The position numbers and the translations under genes are program-made. DNA of 13,323 nucleotides from Pseudomonadota bacterium (lineage in GTDB: Bacteria > Pseudomonadota > Gammaproteobacteria > JAKAQQ01), in contig JAJZNM010000137.1 in NCBI GenBank assembly GCA_021852325.1, positions 1 through 13,323 on the forward strand, read 5' to 3'. Of this stretch, positions 6,628 through 13,323 are shown in pieces. How positions within the stretch are numbered: the first letter of the stretch is position 1; every line of letters begins with the position of its first letter. The notes below the pieces were generated by a model that saw nothing but the letters and a program-made list of their open reading frames with translations, ran no database searches and was not told the origin of the DNA.

Positions 6628-7560
6628 TCAGACGCGGACGTGATCGCGTCTCAGTTCATGCCCAATCGCAAAAGCCGCGCCGGCCCATCCCAGGAGCCCT
6701 CCGCCCAGAAGCAGCGTGAAGAACAACTTGAAGGAGGGCCAATGGATCACGAAAGTGGCATCATAGAGGCGGCCGAGTCGTCCGAGGGGTGAGGCCAAAA
6801 ACGTGAAGATCCCGACCAGAACAAGAAAGCCGTAGATGCCCCCGAGCAGACCATACCAACCGCCACGGTAGAGAAACGGCCTTCGGATGAAGCTTCCCGG
6901 TGCACCGAGCAGCTTGAGCGTCACAATCTCTGAGCGTGCGTTTTCGATGTCGAGCCGGATCGTGTTGCCCACGATCAGGCAGGTTGCGAGCGCAAAGAGG
7001 ATGTAAAGCGCCACATCCAGGCGGCGCAGGAAATGGACAAAGGCAGATAGCCGCCGGATCCAGGCAATGTCTGTCCGGACCGCAGAAATGCCGGGCCAGT
7101 GGGAGAGCTTTACCGACCAGGCGACAGGGCCGTTTTGCCCGGTCTTGGGAAGGGCGAAGACCAGAATGGCCGGGAGCGGGTGCCGTCCGAGGAAGTGCAG
7201 CATCCCGTGTACACCGGACCACTTTTTAAACTCCTTTAGGGCCTGTCGGCGACTGATGATCCGTGTGAGGGTCAAGGGGGCATCGGCCTGATGGATCCGC
7301 TGAGCGATCCGGGCAGCTTCTGGACCTGTGATGCCGGGTTTCAGGAACACGGTCAGGCTGGGTGTGACCCCGAGCGGACGTTCCAGCCGCTCGGCATTTT
7401 GGGTCAGCACCCTGAGCCCCGCCGGCAAGCCCAGGGCGATCGCGATGACCGTGAGCGTTGCGAGCGTCATCCATCGCCGGCGCCAAAGCAGGCCGAGGCT
7501 GGAGACAAGAGCCTGCCCATGGTGGGACAGGACCGCTCGCGGGACTGTGGTCAAACGCAC
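6628..7560 (-). CDS. ftsX: Cell-division ABC transporter permease-like protein FtsX
   Basis: A 310-residue inner-membrane partner of FtsE. Topology follows the FtsX pattern: cytoplasmic N-terminus, TM1 about 31-51, a large periplasmic domain about 52-180, then TM2 about 183-203, TM3 about 234-257 and TM4 about 279-300. The conserved cytoplasmic loop NTIRLDIENARSEIVTLKLL (199-218) with GAPGSFIRRPFLY is the FtsX signature. FtsEX is not a typical transporter: ATP hydrolysis is relayed to periplasmic activators of peptidoglycan amidases (EnvC in gamma-proteobacteria). The GTG start at 7560 lies inside the last codons of ftsE (10-base overlap), so expression is coupled. No rpoH gene follows, unlike in E. 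coli or Pseudomonas; the next gene is kdkA on the other strand. Confidence 0.95.
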   Translation of the reverse strand: MRLTTVPRAVLSHHGQALVSSLGLLWRRRWMTLATLTVIAIALGLPAGLRVLTQNAERLERPLGVTPSLTVFLKPGITGPEAARIAQRIHQADAPLTLTRIISRRQALKEFKKWSGVHGMLHFLGRHPLPAILVFALPKTGQNGPVAWSVKLSHWPGISAVRTDIAWIRRLSAFVHFLRRLDVALYILFALATCLIVGNTIRLDIENARSEIVTLKLLGAPGSFIRRPFLYRGGWYGLLGGIYGFLVLVGIFTFLASPLGRLGRLYDATFVIHWPSFKLFFTLLLGGGLLGWAGAAFAIGHELRRDHVRV

Positions 7561-8240
7561 CGGGTATCGCCTTCCAGCACACCGTGATTGAGCCGGAGCA
7601 CCCGGCAGCCCATCTTTTCAATGAGCGCAAGCGCATGAGACGCAATGACAACCGTGGTTCCAGTCTCGTTCAGACGGCGGAAGAGCTGCATGATCTCGAA
7701 TGACAGGATGGGGTCCAGGTTGCCGGTCGGTTCATCGGCAATGAGCAGCGGGGGCCTCGCCACGATTGCCCGGGCGATCCCCACCCGTTGCTGCTCCCCA
7801 CCGGAGAGCATCAGGGGGCGGGCCGTCTCGTGGTTCGCAAGTCCCACGGTCTGGAGCGCGGCTCGGACACGTTTCGTCATCTCGCGCCGCGGGGACCCCG
7901 CAATGACCAGCGGCAATGCGACATTGTCGAATACGGTACGATCGGGGAGCAGGCGGTGGTCCTGGAAGACCAGACCGATCCGGCGGCGGTACGACGGGAT
8001 CCGGCGTTTCGGCAGTTGCCCGACGTTCAGCCCGAGCGCCACGATCTGCCCCCGTGTCGGCCGCTCGAGTGCGGCAAGCAGCCGTAGGAGTGTGCTTTTC
8101 CCGGCGCCCGAGGGCCCCGTCACAAAAACCATCTCTTGCTCACGGATCTCGAGCGACAGGTCGGACAGCGCATCCGTGCTTGAGGCATACCGCATCGTGA
8201 CGCGCTTGAACTCGATCGAGGTGGCACCCCGGGTGTTCAC
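7551..8240 (-). CDS. ftsE: Cell-division ATP-binding protein FtsE
   Basis: A 229-residue ABC ATPase of normal FtsE length. Motifs run in order: Walker A GPSGAGKST (42-50, K48), Q-loop VFQDHRLL (91-98, Q93), signature LSGGEQQRVGIARA (145-158), Walker B LLIADEPTGNLD (165-176, E170) and H-loop ASHA (H202). The FQDHxLL segment after RRRIG is characteristic of FtsE rather than of LolD or MacB. The start is GTG at 8240, giving a few residues before the usual IEFKRVTMRY opening. The GTG overlaps the TGA of a possible 28-codon ORF by two bases (GTGA). The gene follows the lipase by 83 nt with no terminator between them, so ftsEX may be co-transcribed with the lipase. Confidence 0.96.
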   Translation of the reverse strand: MNTRGATSIEFKRVTMRYASSTDALSDLSLEIREQEMVFVTGPSGAGKSTLLRLLAALERPTRGQIVALGLNVGQLPKRRIPSYRRRIGLVFQDHRLLPDRTVFDNVALPLVIAGSPRREMTKRVRAALQTVGLANHETARPLMLSGGEQQRVGIARAIVARPPLLIADEPTGNLDPILSFEIMQLFRRLNETGTTVVIASHALALIEKMGCRVLRLNHGVLEGDTRCV

Positions 8241-8323
8241 GGCATCCCGATCCGTACCTCGTGGCGGGCCAGGCGGCGGGAACGGTCCTGCCGCACTGGC
8301 CGGTGTCTCATGTTGACCTGCAT
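8237..8323 (-). CDS. Possible 28-residue Arg-rich bridging ORF between lipase and ftsE
   Basis: Directly after the lipase TAA stop (8324-8326) comes an ATG (8321-8323) opening a 28-codon frame. It ends in TGA (8237-8239), which overlaps the ftsE GTG start as GTGA. The peptide has 8 Arg in 28 residues and a second in-frame ATG at codon 5. The stop-to-start fit at both ends would let ribosomes pass from lipase to ftsE by re-initiation. There is no homology I recognise and no distinct ribosome binding site. In GC-rich DNA a 28-codon open frame can arise by chance, so it may only be a coupling leader or nothing. Confidence 0.3.
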   Translation of the reverse strand: MQVNMRHRPVRQDRSRRLARHEVRIGMP

Positions 8324-10366
8324 TTATTGGGGATTCTGGACGATCGCCGTATTCTGGATCAGCAGTGTCTCGCCATTGCCGGGCAAGTCGAATGGGGGAT
8401 AACCTGCAGCGAAGACCACCATCTCATCCTGCATCTCCTGGAATGCGGCGAGACTGGGTGAGGGGTCGATCAGCGAGCCGTGTGCGCCGGTCAGGAACTT
8501 CACGATGCCCCGGACCCCGGTGGGCACGACATTGACCGAGTCGGTGCCTTCGTTGGGTGTTCCGTACTGGGTGAGACCCATGATCTTGGCCAGGAGGTTG
8601 GTGGCCGAATTCGGAACCACCTGGTCCGGCAAGGCTCCGGTGCTCGGATCACCAATCACTTCAATCATGTCGATCGGGTGATCCTTGGCAGCCTGTGCTC
8701 CCCAGTTCGCTGGGTCCCCCGAATCGACGACGGTCTGGGCGTTGCGCAGGAAGTCGTCATAAAGCTGCGTGCCCGGAGCGATCCCGGCCTGCTCGAGGCC
8801 GCTCTGGATCGTGGGCCCGAAGGTTGCGGAGTCGTTCAGGAGGTAGGGTATTTCCGCACCGGGCATGCCCAGGGTGGCGGCATAAGCAGTGGGATCCACG
8901 CCGAGATAGACGGTCCCCACGATCGCGCCCAGCGAATGGCCCACAAAAAAGATTCTCGACCCGTCCAGGACCTGGTTGGTCGTGGGAATCGTGATGGTGG
9001 GAATGGTCCGGGTCAGGGTGATGAGATCGGCGACGGCTTCCCGGAGATTGTCCCGGCTCACGAGGAGGTTCGCGAGGTTGATGAAATAGGTTCCAGAGGG
9101 TGCGATGGCTCCCGTCTGGACATTCGGGGTGCCGAGGCCTGGCGGAAGATTGAAGGTCCGTTCATAGGAACCCATGTAAAAGGGGTTTTCGGGGTCGGTG
9201 ATCCCGTGCAAGGGAAGATCGATGGCCACGGTCGCGAAATCGGCATCGGCAAACGCGTCCGCAACCGCGAGATCATTGGTTCGGTTCTGGCCGATCCCGT
9301 GCTGGAAAATCGCGACCGGAAACCCGCTGCTCGGGTAGGTATAGTTCGGCGAGTTGGTGTTCGGCACCGTGACGATAATCGGGATCTCAAGCGTCGTCGT
9401 GGGGACAGGATTCGGGTTGTAACGGGTGAGATAGGATCCTTGAGCCCCATGCCAGAAGCCGGTGAGCGGGGCTGCTGGATTGGAGGCCGTGGGAGCGCTC
9501 AGATAATAGGGGATCTCGAGCAACCCTTGGTAAATGTTGGCATAGCCGGGGCTCCCGGAAATATAGTTGGCGGTGGTGCCCATGAACTTGAGATCCGTCA
9601 CTTGGGTCGCCTTGGCGTTTTGTTCGATGCTGTCCAGGACCGGTGTGATCGACTGCGTCGAGACCGTCCAGGTCAGAATGATGTTGGCCGGGTTGAGTCC
9701 GGCATCTTTGGCGACTGTGAGCTGCGAACCAATGATGGGCGCGATCCCCGTCAGGGTCGGACTGCTGAGCCGTGTCCCTTGGGCGAGAGATTGTTCGATT
9801 TCGGCATAGCTCGTATCTGCTGTGGCCGGGCTCCCCGACGTATCCTGGATGCCGTTTGTGAGCACGATGAGATAGGAGCTTGAGGGGGCAAGGGGTACGG
9901 TCGGTGTAATGTCAATGACATCGGGGTCAGCCGGAGACACGCTCGCCGTATAGTCGGTGCCGTACACGAGTGGCGCCACGAATCCGGTCACCGCATAGCC
10001 CAGCTGTGGGTTGGTATCCACCTGAAAGACGTAGACATTCCCCGGGAGCGTGGCCGGATTCACCGGTTGGCTGAAATAGGCGTTGATCGGGGCGGTCGTT
10101 GAGAATCCGGCCATCGTGTCCATGTCGACGTAAGGGTCTTCGAAGTTGCCGGGATCCGTCACCGGAATGTTCAGGGTCCCTGTATGTGTCGTCGAGTTCA
10201 GAAAATAAAGATCATTGGGAAAGGGGCCAATTCCGCCTGCGGGGTAGTACAGAGCGACAAATCCGGCGACCGGGTTTTTGGCGGGCGGGGGGCTTGTACT
10301 GCTGACACTGCAGGCGCCCAGAAAGACGATCGAAAGGCTGGCAGCAAATCGGATAAACTTCCGCAT
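8324..10366 (-). CDS. Predicted outer-membrane lipoprotein lipase (VolA / Pla-1/cef-like)
   Basis: A 680-residue secreted lipoprotein. The signal peptide MRKFIRFAASLSIVFLGAC ends in lipobox LGAC, with lipidated C19 and Ser at +2, which favours outer-membrane sorting. A Ser/Pro-rich linker (20-30) precedes a bacterial lipase N-terminal/Ig-like region (about 33-175). The alpha/beta-hydrolase part has HG oxyanion motif FQHGIG (355-359), nucleophile elbow GHSLG (476-480, Ser478), a likely Asp at D581 (GALPDQVVP) and His629 (GAHGSL). The fold and triad match surface lipases/lysophospholipases such as Vibrio VolA, although this protein is somewhat shorter. The ATG at 10366 has AAAGGA 8 nt upstream. 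It probably hydrolyses fatty-acyl esters or lysophospholipids outside the cell, but the substrate is inferred. It lies upstream of ftsE on the same strand and is divergent from rsmD. Confidence 0.88.
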   Translation of the reverse strand: MRKFIRFAASLSIVFLGACSVSSTSPPPAKNPVAGFVALYYPAGGIGPFPNDLYFLNSTTHTGTLNIPVTDPGNFEDPYVDMDTMAGFSTTAPINAYFSQPVNPATLPGNVYVFQVDTNPQLGYAVTGFVAPLVYGTDYTASVSPADPDVIDITPTVPLAPSSSYLIVLTNGIQDTSGSPATADTSYAEIEQSLAQGTRLSSPTLTGIAPIIGSQLTVAKDAGLNPANIILTWTVSTQSITPVLDSIEQNAKATQVTDLKFMGTTANYISGSPGYANIYQGLLEIPYYLSAPTASNPAAPLTGFWHGAQGSYLTRYNPNPVPTTTLEIPIIVTVPNTNSPNYTYPSSGFPVAIFQHGIGQNRTNDLAVADAFADADFATVAIDLPLHGITDPENPFYMGSYERTFNLPPGLGTPNVQTGAIAPSGTYFINLANLLVSRDNLREAVADLITLTRTIPTITIPTTNQVLDGSRIFFVGHSLGAIVGTVYLGVDPTAYAATLGMPGAEIPYLLNDSATFGPTIQSGLEQAGIAPGTQLYDDFLRNAQTVVDSGDPANWGAQAAKDHPIDMIEVIGDPSTGALPDQVVPNSATNLLAKIMGLTQYGTPNEGTDSVNVVPTGVRGIVKFLTGAHGSLIDPSPSLAAFQEMQDEMVVFAAGYPPFDLPGNGETLLIQNTAIVQNPQ

Positions 10367-10374
10367 GGGAGGGT

Positions 10375-10380
10375 TCCTTT
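10375..10380 (-). promoter_or_regulatory. Ribosome binding site of the lipase gene
   Basis: On the minus strand this reads AAAGGA, 8 nt before the ATG at 10366. It is the clearest Shine-Dalgarno sequence in the window and fixes the lipase start, which also begins a textbook lipoprotein signal peptide. Confidence 0.75.
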
Positions 10381-10395
10381 TTGGCGGTACCTTTC

Positions 10396-10424
10396 AGCTT
10401 ACGATCACGCGCGGATTTTCGCAA
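10396..10424 (-). promoter_or_regulatory. Candidate sigma-70 promoter for the lipase(-ftsEX) unit
   Basis: On the minus strand TTGCGA (10424-10419) and TAAGCT (10401-10396) are separated by 17 nt, the optimal spacing. They match the -35 consensus at 4 of 6 positions and the -10 at 3 of 6, including the key T, A and final T. Transcription would start about 20-25 nt before the ATG at 10366. The 67-nt gap between the lipase and rsmD is the only non-coding divergent region here, so a promoter is expected, but the -10 is weak. Confidence 0.35.
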
Positions 10425-10433
10425 GCGCTCGGT

Positions 10434-11042
10434 ATGGGGCCCGTGAGAACCGTATCCCGCGGGGATCCGAATCGCGTACGGATCATCGCTGGACGTCTCA
10501 GGCGCCGCCGCCTCCACTTCCCGTTGACCGATCCTCCCATCCGGCCGACTCCGGACCGGGTGCGGGAAACGGTGTTCAACTGGCTCACGGGCATGATTCC
10601 GGGTGCACGGTGCCTCGACCTTTTTGCGGGCAGCGGTGCACTCGGGTTTGAAGCACTGTCCCGGGGAGCCCAGGCTGTAGAGTTCGTCGATTCGCATGCG
10701 GCGGTTTGCCGGTACCTGCGTGAGACGTTGGCCGACCTGGAGGTACAGGGCAGTTCGGTCTGGACGGCCGATGCATTCATCTACCTCGAAGGCGGGATCG
10801 GCAGCTTCGATCTGGTGTTCCTCGATCCCCCTTTCCGGGAGTCGCGTCACGCCTTGCTCCTCGAATCCCTCTTCAAGGGCGGGCATCTCAATCCCCGGGC
10901 ACAGGTCTATCTTGAATGGGCCCATGACCGGCGTGGCCGACCATTCGTCCTGCCTTCGGGATGGTCGTTTCGGCGGGAGGCCTGTTATGGGCAGGTGGCT
11001 TTCGGGCTGGCCGTGCCACCCGCGCTACCGGTCAGCGCGTGA
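10434..11042 (+). CDS. rsmD: 16S rRNA (guanine(966)-N(2))-methyltransferase
   Basis: A 202-residue SAM-dependent methyltransferase that modifies G966 of 16S rRNA in the small subunit. It shows VRIIAGRLRRRRLHFP (15-30), the RsmD-specific IRPTPDRVRETVFNWL (36-51), SAM-binding LDLFAGSGALGFEALSRGA (61-79), VEFVDS (82-87) and the catalytic DPPF (131-134). The frame is open back to 10278, but conserved RsmD sequence begins only after about residue 14. ATG 10434 or GTG 10443 is therefore the likely start; neither has a good ribosome binding site. The upstream extension would overlap the lipase signal peptide and is rejected. Its end overlaps coaD on the opposite strand by 18 bp. In many gamma-proteobacteria rsmD sits beside coaD or ftsYEX, and both neighbourhoods are partly kept here. 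Confidence 0.94.
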   Translation: MGPVRTVSRGDPNRVRIIAGRLRRRRLHFPLTDPPIRPTPDRVRETVFNWLTGMIPGARCLDLFAGSGALGFEALSRGAQAVEFVDSHAAVCRYLRETLADLEVQGSSVWTADAFIYLEGGIGSFDLVFLDPPFRESRHALLLESLFKGGHLNPRAQVYLEWAHDRRGRPFVLPSGWSFRREACYGQVAFGLAVPPALPVSA

Positions 11043-11540
11043 GCCTGCCGGGGAGTGGAGCGTCGCGATCTGCCGGGACAAGGCCGATGCAACGGATGGA
11101 TGGACGAACTGGGAGACGTCCCCGCCGAGACGTGCGATTTCCCGGACGAGGCTCGATGAAATGAATGAATACTGTTCGTCTGGGGTGAGAAAGACCGTTT
11201 CCAGCTTCGAGTCGATCCGGCGGTTCATGGTGGCCAGCTGGAACTCGAACTCGAAATCCGACACTGCCCGGAGCCCCCTCAGGATCAGTCGAATGCCCCG
11301 TTTCTCGGCATAGTCGACGGTCAGGCCCTCAAATCCGGTGACCTCGACATTGTCGAGGTCTGCAAAAATCATCTGGGCCAGTTCCACCCGCTTTTCGAGC
11401 GGGAAAAGGGGGATCTTGAACGTATCGGAGGCAACGGCAACCACCACCTCGTCGAACACCGCTGCCGCACGGCGAACGAGGTCGGTGTGCCCGTTCGTGG
11501 TCGGATCAAAAGTTCCCGGGTAAAGGACGCGTTGTGTCAT
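11025..11540 (-). CDS. coaD: Phosphopantetheine adenylyltransferase
   Basis: A 171-residue nucleotidyltransferase that makes dephospho-CoA from 4'-phosphopantetheine and ATP, the fourth step of CoA synthesis from pantothenate. The family signature YPGTFDPTTNGH (7-18) holds the T/H motif with H18. K42, LRGLRAVSDFEFEFQLATMN (87-106, with R88 and R91) and FISSSLVREIARLGGD (126-141) complete the active site. The body matches E. coli CoaD (159 residues), with an extra tail of about ten residues that includes the overlap with rsmD. The start is ATG at 11540; the upstream region has only a weak GAG. It follows yadH by 68 nt on the same strand and may be co-transcribed with yadGH. Confidence 0.97.
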   Translation of the reverse strand: MTQRVLYPGTFDPTTNGHTDLVRRAAAVFDEVVVAVASDTFKIPLFPLEKRVELAQMIFADLDNVEVTGFEGLTVDYAEKRGIRLILRGLRAVSDFEFEFQLATMNRRIDSKLETVFLTPDEQYSFISSSLVREIARLGGDVSQFVHPSVASALSRQIATLHSPAGSRADR

Positions 11541-11560
11541 CGGGGCTCGTATCGTTCAGG

Positions 11561-11574
11561 CCGGATGCATCCGG
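11561..11574. repeat. 14-bp perfect palindrome upstream of coaD
   Basis: CCGGATGCATCCGG is its own reverse complement and lies 21 bp before the coaD start, in the 68-nt gap after yadH. On the plus strand TTT follows it; on the minus strand there is no U-run. It could be a dimeric repressor site or a small RNA hairpin near the coaD ribosome binding region. No regulator is identifiable. Confidence 0.45.
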
Positions 11575-11608
11575 TTTCGGGACGGAGGCTTCCATCCTAG
11601 CCCAAAAC

Positions 11609-12385
11609 CTAACTCCGGAGGCCAATCCCCCGTTTGAGCAGCCACAGGTTCGCGCTGAACAATATCACTAAAAACAATGACATGATTCCATAGGATGTGG
11701 CGATGGGTATGGTATGGATTCCGAGAATGCCGGTCCGGAAAGCGCTCACCATGTAGACGATCGGATTGAAGCGGCTCAGCGTCCGCCAGAAGGGGGGCAG
11801 GAGCGAAATCGAGTAGAACACGCCACCAAGGTAGGTGAGCGGGGTCAGGACAAAGGTCGGGACAATCGCAATGTCATCAAATTTCTTGGCGAAAATGGCA
11901 TTGGTGAATCCGGCGAGCGAAAAGATGGCCGACGTGAAGAGGGCGACCGTGATGATGATCCAGGGGTGTGCCGGGTCGAGATGGGTGAAAAAAAGCGCCA
12001 CCAGGGTCACCAGGGTTCCCGTCAAAAGCCCTCGCACCATCCCACCCGCCATGTAGCCCAGAAGGATGCAGGACAGAGGCAGCGGGCTCACCATGAGCTC
12101 CTCGACGTGGCGGGCGAATTTTGCGCCAAAAAACGATGAAACCACGTTCGAATACGAGTTGGTGATGACCGACATCATAATCAGGCCGGGTGCGATGTAG
12201 GCCATGTACTTGAAGCCGGAGATCCGGCCGACCCGTGCGCCGATGACACTCCCGAAGATGACGAAGTAGAGGGTCATCGTGATCATGGGCGGGATCAGGG
12301 TTTGTGACCAGATGCGGAAGATCCGCGTGACTTCCTTCCGCACCAGAGTCTCGAGTCCGATCCAGTTTTCACGCAGTCGTGTCAC
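11609..12385 (-). CDS. yadH: ABC-2 type export permease, YadH-like
   Basis: A 258-residue inner-membrane permease of the ABC-2 family. About six hydrophobic segments lie near residues 30-50, 60-82, 105-132, 142-165, 173-195 and 231-250. Typical features are RIWSQTLIPPMITMTLYFVI (24-43), GARVG, YIAPGLIMMSVITNSYSN (63-80), the short cytoplasmic loop with EELMVSPLP (95-103), FDDIAIVPTFVLTPLTYLGG (169-188) and FNPIVYMVSAFR (206-217). These agree closely with E. coli YadH. The start is GTG at 12385, inside the last codons of yadG (17-base overlap), so the ATPase and permease are translated together. The exported substrate is unknown; relatives carry polysaccharides, lipids or drugs. Confidence 0.93.
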   Translation of the reverse strand: MTRLRENWIGLETLVRKEVTRIFRIWSQTLIPPMITMTLYFVIFGSVIGARVGRISGFKYMAYIAPGLIMMSVITNSYSNVVSSFFGAKFARHVEELMVSPLPLSCILLGYMAGGMVRGLLTGTLVTLVALFFTHLDPAHPWIIITVALFTSAIFSLAGFTNAIFAKKFDDIAIVPTFVLTPLTYLGGVFYSISLLPPFWRTLSRFNPIVYMVSAFRTGILGIHTIPIATSYGIMSLFLVILFSANLWLLKRGIGLRS

Positions 12386-13322
12386 GTGCGCCTCCGGTCA
12401 GGTTCAGGAACAGTTCTTCGAGCCGGTTCGACTTGTTGCGCAGGCTTTGGATGCGGATGTGATGTGCGGCGAGGGCCTCGAAGATCGCATTGAGATCCTC
12501 GTTTCTGCCGATCACGATTTCGATCTGGTGCGGGTCCAGCAGACGGAGGTTCCGGATCGGCAGGTCCGGAAGCGTGGTCAGCGGTTCGAACAGGTCCAGG
12601 ATATAGGTCTGCTGGTTCAAGAGGTCGAGGAGGTCCCGCTTGCGCCCCTGAGCAACGATCGCGCCCTGATGAATGATCGCGAGACGTCCGCAGAGCAATT
12701 CCGCTTCTTCCAGGTAGTGTGTGGTGAGGATGATGGTCGTGCCTGAACGATTGAGCGCACGGAGGAAATTCCAGGTCTCATGCCGCATTTCGACGTCCAC
12801 GCCAGCGGTGGGCTCGTCCAGGATCAGCAATCTAGGTTCATGGATCAGCGCACGTGCAATCATGAGCCGCCTTTTGAAGCCGCCCGACAGCGTGCGGGCC
12901 ATGGCTTCCCGGTATTTCCAGAGGTCCAGTCCTTCGAGTAGCCGCTGGCAGCGCGGTCGGGCGATCGCCCGGGGGACGCCATAGTACCCGGCCTGGTTGA
13001 TCACGATGTCCGCGACTCGCTCGAAGAGGTTGAAGTTGATTTCCTGGGGCACGACGCCCATGAGCGCGCGGGCTTCGGCACTTTTTTTCTCGTGATCGAC
13101 CCCGAAAACCCGGATCGTACCGGCGGTTTTCGTGACAAGGGCGGTCAGGATGCCGATGGTGGTGGTTTTCCCCGCACCATTCGGACCGAGCAACGCAAAG
13201 AACTCTCCCGGATAGACGGTGAGGTCAATGCCCTTGAGCGCGGTTGTCCCATGGCGGTAGATTTTGCGCAGGTCGCGAATTTCGAGGGCAGGTACATCGG
13301 TTGGCATGGGAGCCTGGGTCAT
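12369..13322 (-). CDS. yadG: ABC transporter ATP-binding protein, YadG-like
   Basis: A 317-residue ABC-2 family ATPase. Walker A GPNGAGKTT (46-54), Q-loop VPQE (Q93), signature LSGGFKRRLMIARA (145-158), Walker B LLILDEPTAGVD (165-176, E170) and H-loop THYLEEAE (H202) are intact. The unusual FKRRLM signature and the GVVPQEINFNLFERV segment are close to E. coli YadG. The ATG at 13322 is one base from the window edge. A second ATG at 13307 would give an equally good N-terminus (MPTDVPALEIRDL), and an upstream extension cannot be excluded. It forms an exporter with yadH, whose start it overlaps. Confidence 0.94.
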   Translation of the reverse strand: MTQAPMPTDVPALEIRDLRKIYRHGTTALKGIDLTVYPGEFFALLGPNGAGKTTTIGILTALVTKTAGTIRVFGVDHEKKSAEARALMGVVPQEINFNLFERVADIVINQAGYYGVPRAIARPRCQRLLEGLDLWKYREAMARTLSGGFKRRLMIARALIHEPRLLILDEPTAGVDVEMRHETWNFLRALNRSGTTIILTTHYLEEAELLCGRLAIIHQGAIVAQGRKRDLLDLLNQQTYILDLFEPLTTLPDLPIRNLRLLDPHQIEIVIGRNEDLNAIFEALAAHHIRIQSLRNKSNRLEELFLNLTGGARDTTA

Positions 13323-13323
13323 T

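Noticed and set aside
8480..9883. 467-codon plus-strand open frame opposite the lipase
   Set aside because: It is antisense to a lipase with a clear signal peptide and catalytic motifs; its Gly/Arg/Asp-rich translation is typical of a shadow frame.
10278..10433. Longer rsmD start (52 extra residues)
   Set aside because: The extension overlaps the lipase signal-peptide region and has no RsmD-like sequence; the conserved protein starts after 10434.
1..13323. Mobile element, CRISPR array, tRNA/rRNA, toxin-antitoxin or defence system
   Set aside because: No transposase or integrase motifs, direct-repeat arrays, cloverleaf genes or defence-type proteins were seen. All the larger frames resolve into chromosomal housekeeping or envelope genes.

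Overview
The window is a GC-rich chromosomal segment of a Gram-negative proteobacterium. Evidence for this is a set of inner-core lipopolysaccharide (LPS) genes (heptose epimerase, two heptosyltransferase-family enzymes, Kdo kinase), FtsEX, a Lol-type lipoprotein, and a GroEL closest in recalled features to gamma-proteobacterial or Acidithiobacillia-like sequences. The species cannot be fixed from the sequence alone. I see no mobile element, CRISPR array, tRNA or rRNA. Coding is dense, with stop/start overlaps and many GTG/TTG starts (GTG in the perM-like gene, ftsE, ftsX and yadH; TTG in waaF).

Layout. (1) 2-1264 (+): 3' three quarters of groEL, ending in a strong symmetrical terminator hairpin (1294-1331) that can stop transcription from both sides. 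(2) 1417-5920 (-): an LPS-core operon read right to left: OpsX-like heptosyltransferase, a small zf-CHCC zinc-finger protein, hldD, waaF, then an AI-2E/PerM-family membrane protein. The zinc-finger gene, hldD and waaF overlap at their ends. (3) 5883-6575 (+): kdkA (Kdo kinase), whose start overlaps the start of the divergent opsX-like gene. (4) 6628-10366 (-): a large predicted outer-membrane lipoprotein lipase, a possible 28-codon bridging ORF, ftsE and ftsX. (5) 10434-11042 (+): rsmD, a 16S rRNA methyltransferase. (6) 11025-13322 (-): ABC exporter genes yadG and yadH, then coaD, which converges on rsmD with an 18-bp overlap.

How the genes work together. KdkA plus an OpsX-type transferase suggests a Haemophilus/Vibrio-like inner core in which a single Kdo is phosphorylated before the first heptose is added. 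HldD makes the ADP-heptose donor and WaaF adds the second heptose. The ftsE-ftsX / rsmD / coaD neighbourhood resembles the conserved gamma-proteobacterial rsmD-ftsY-ftsE-ftsX-rpoH region, but ftsY and rpoH are absent here. A surface lipase gene occupies the ftsY position and kdkA lies where rpoH would be.

I found no clearly new multi-gene system. The points most worth a second look are the lipase-ftsEX arrangement with its exactly fitting small ORF, the head-to-head overlapping kdkA/opsX starts, and the zinc-finger gene translationally coupled to hldD.
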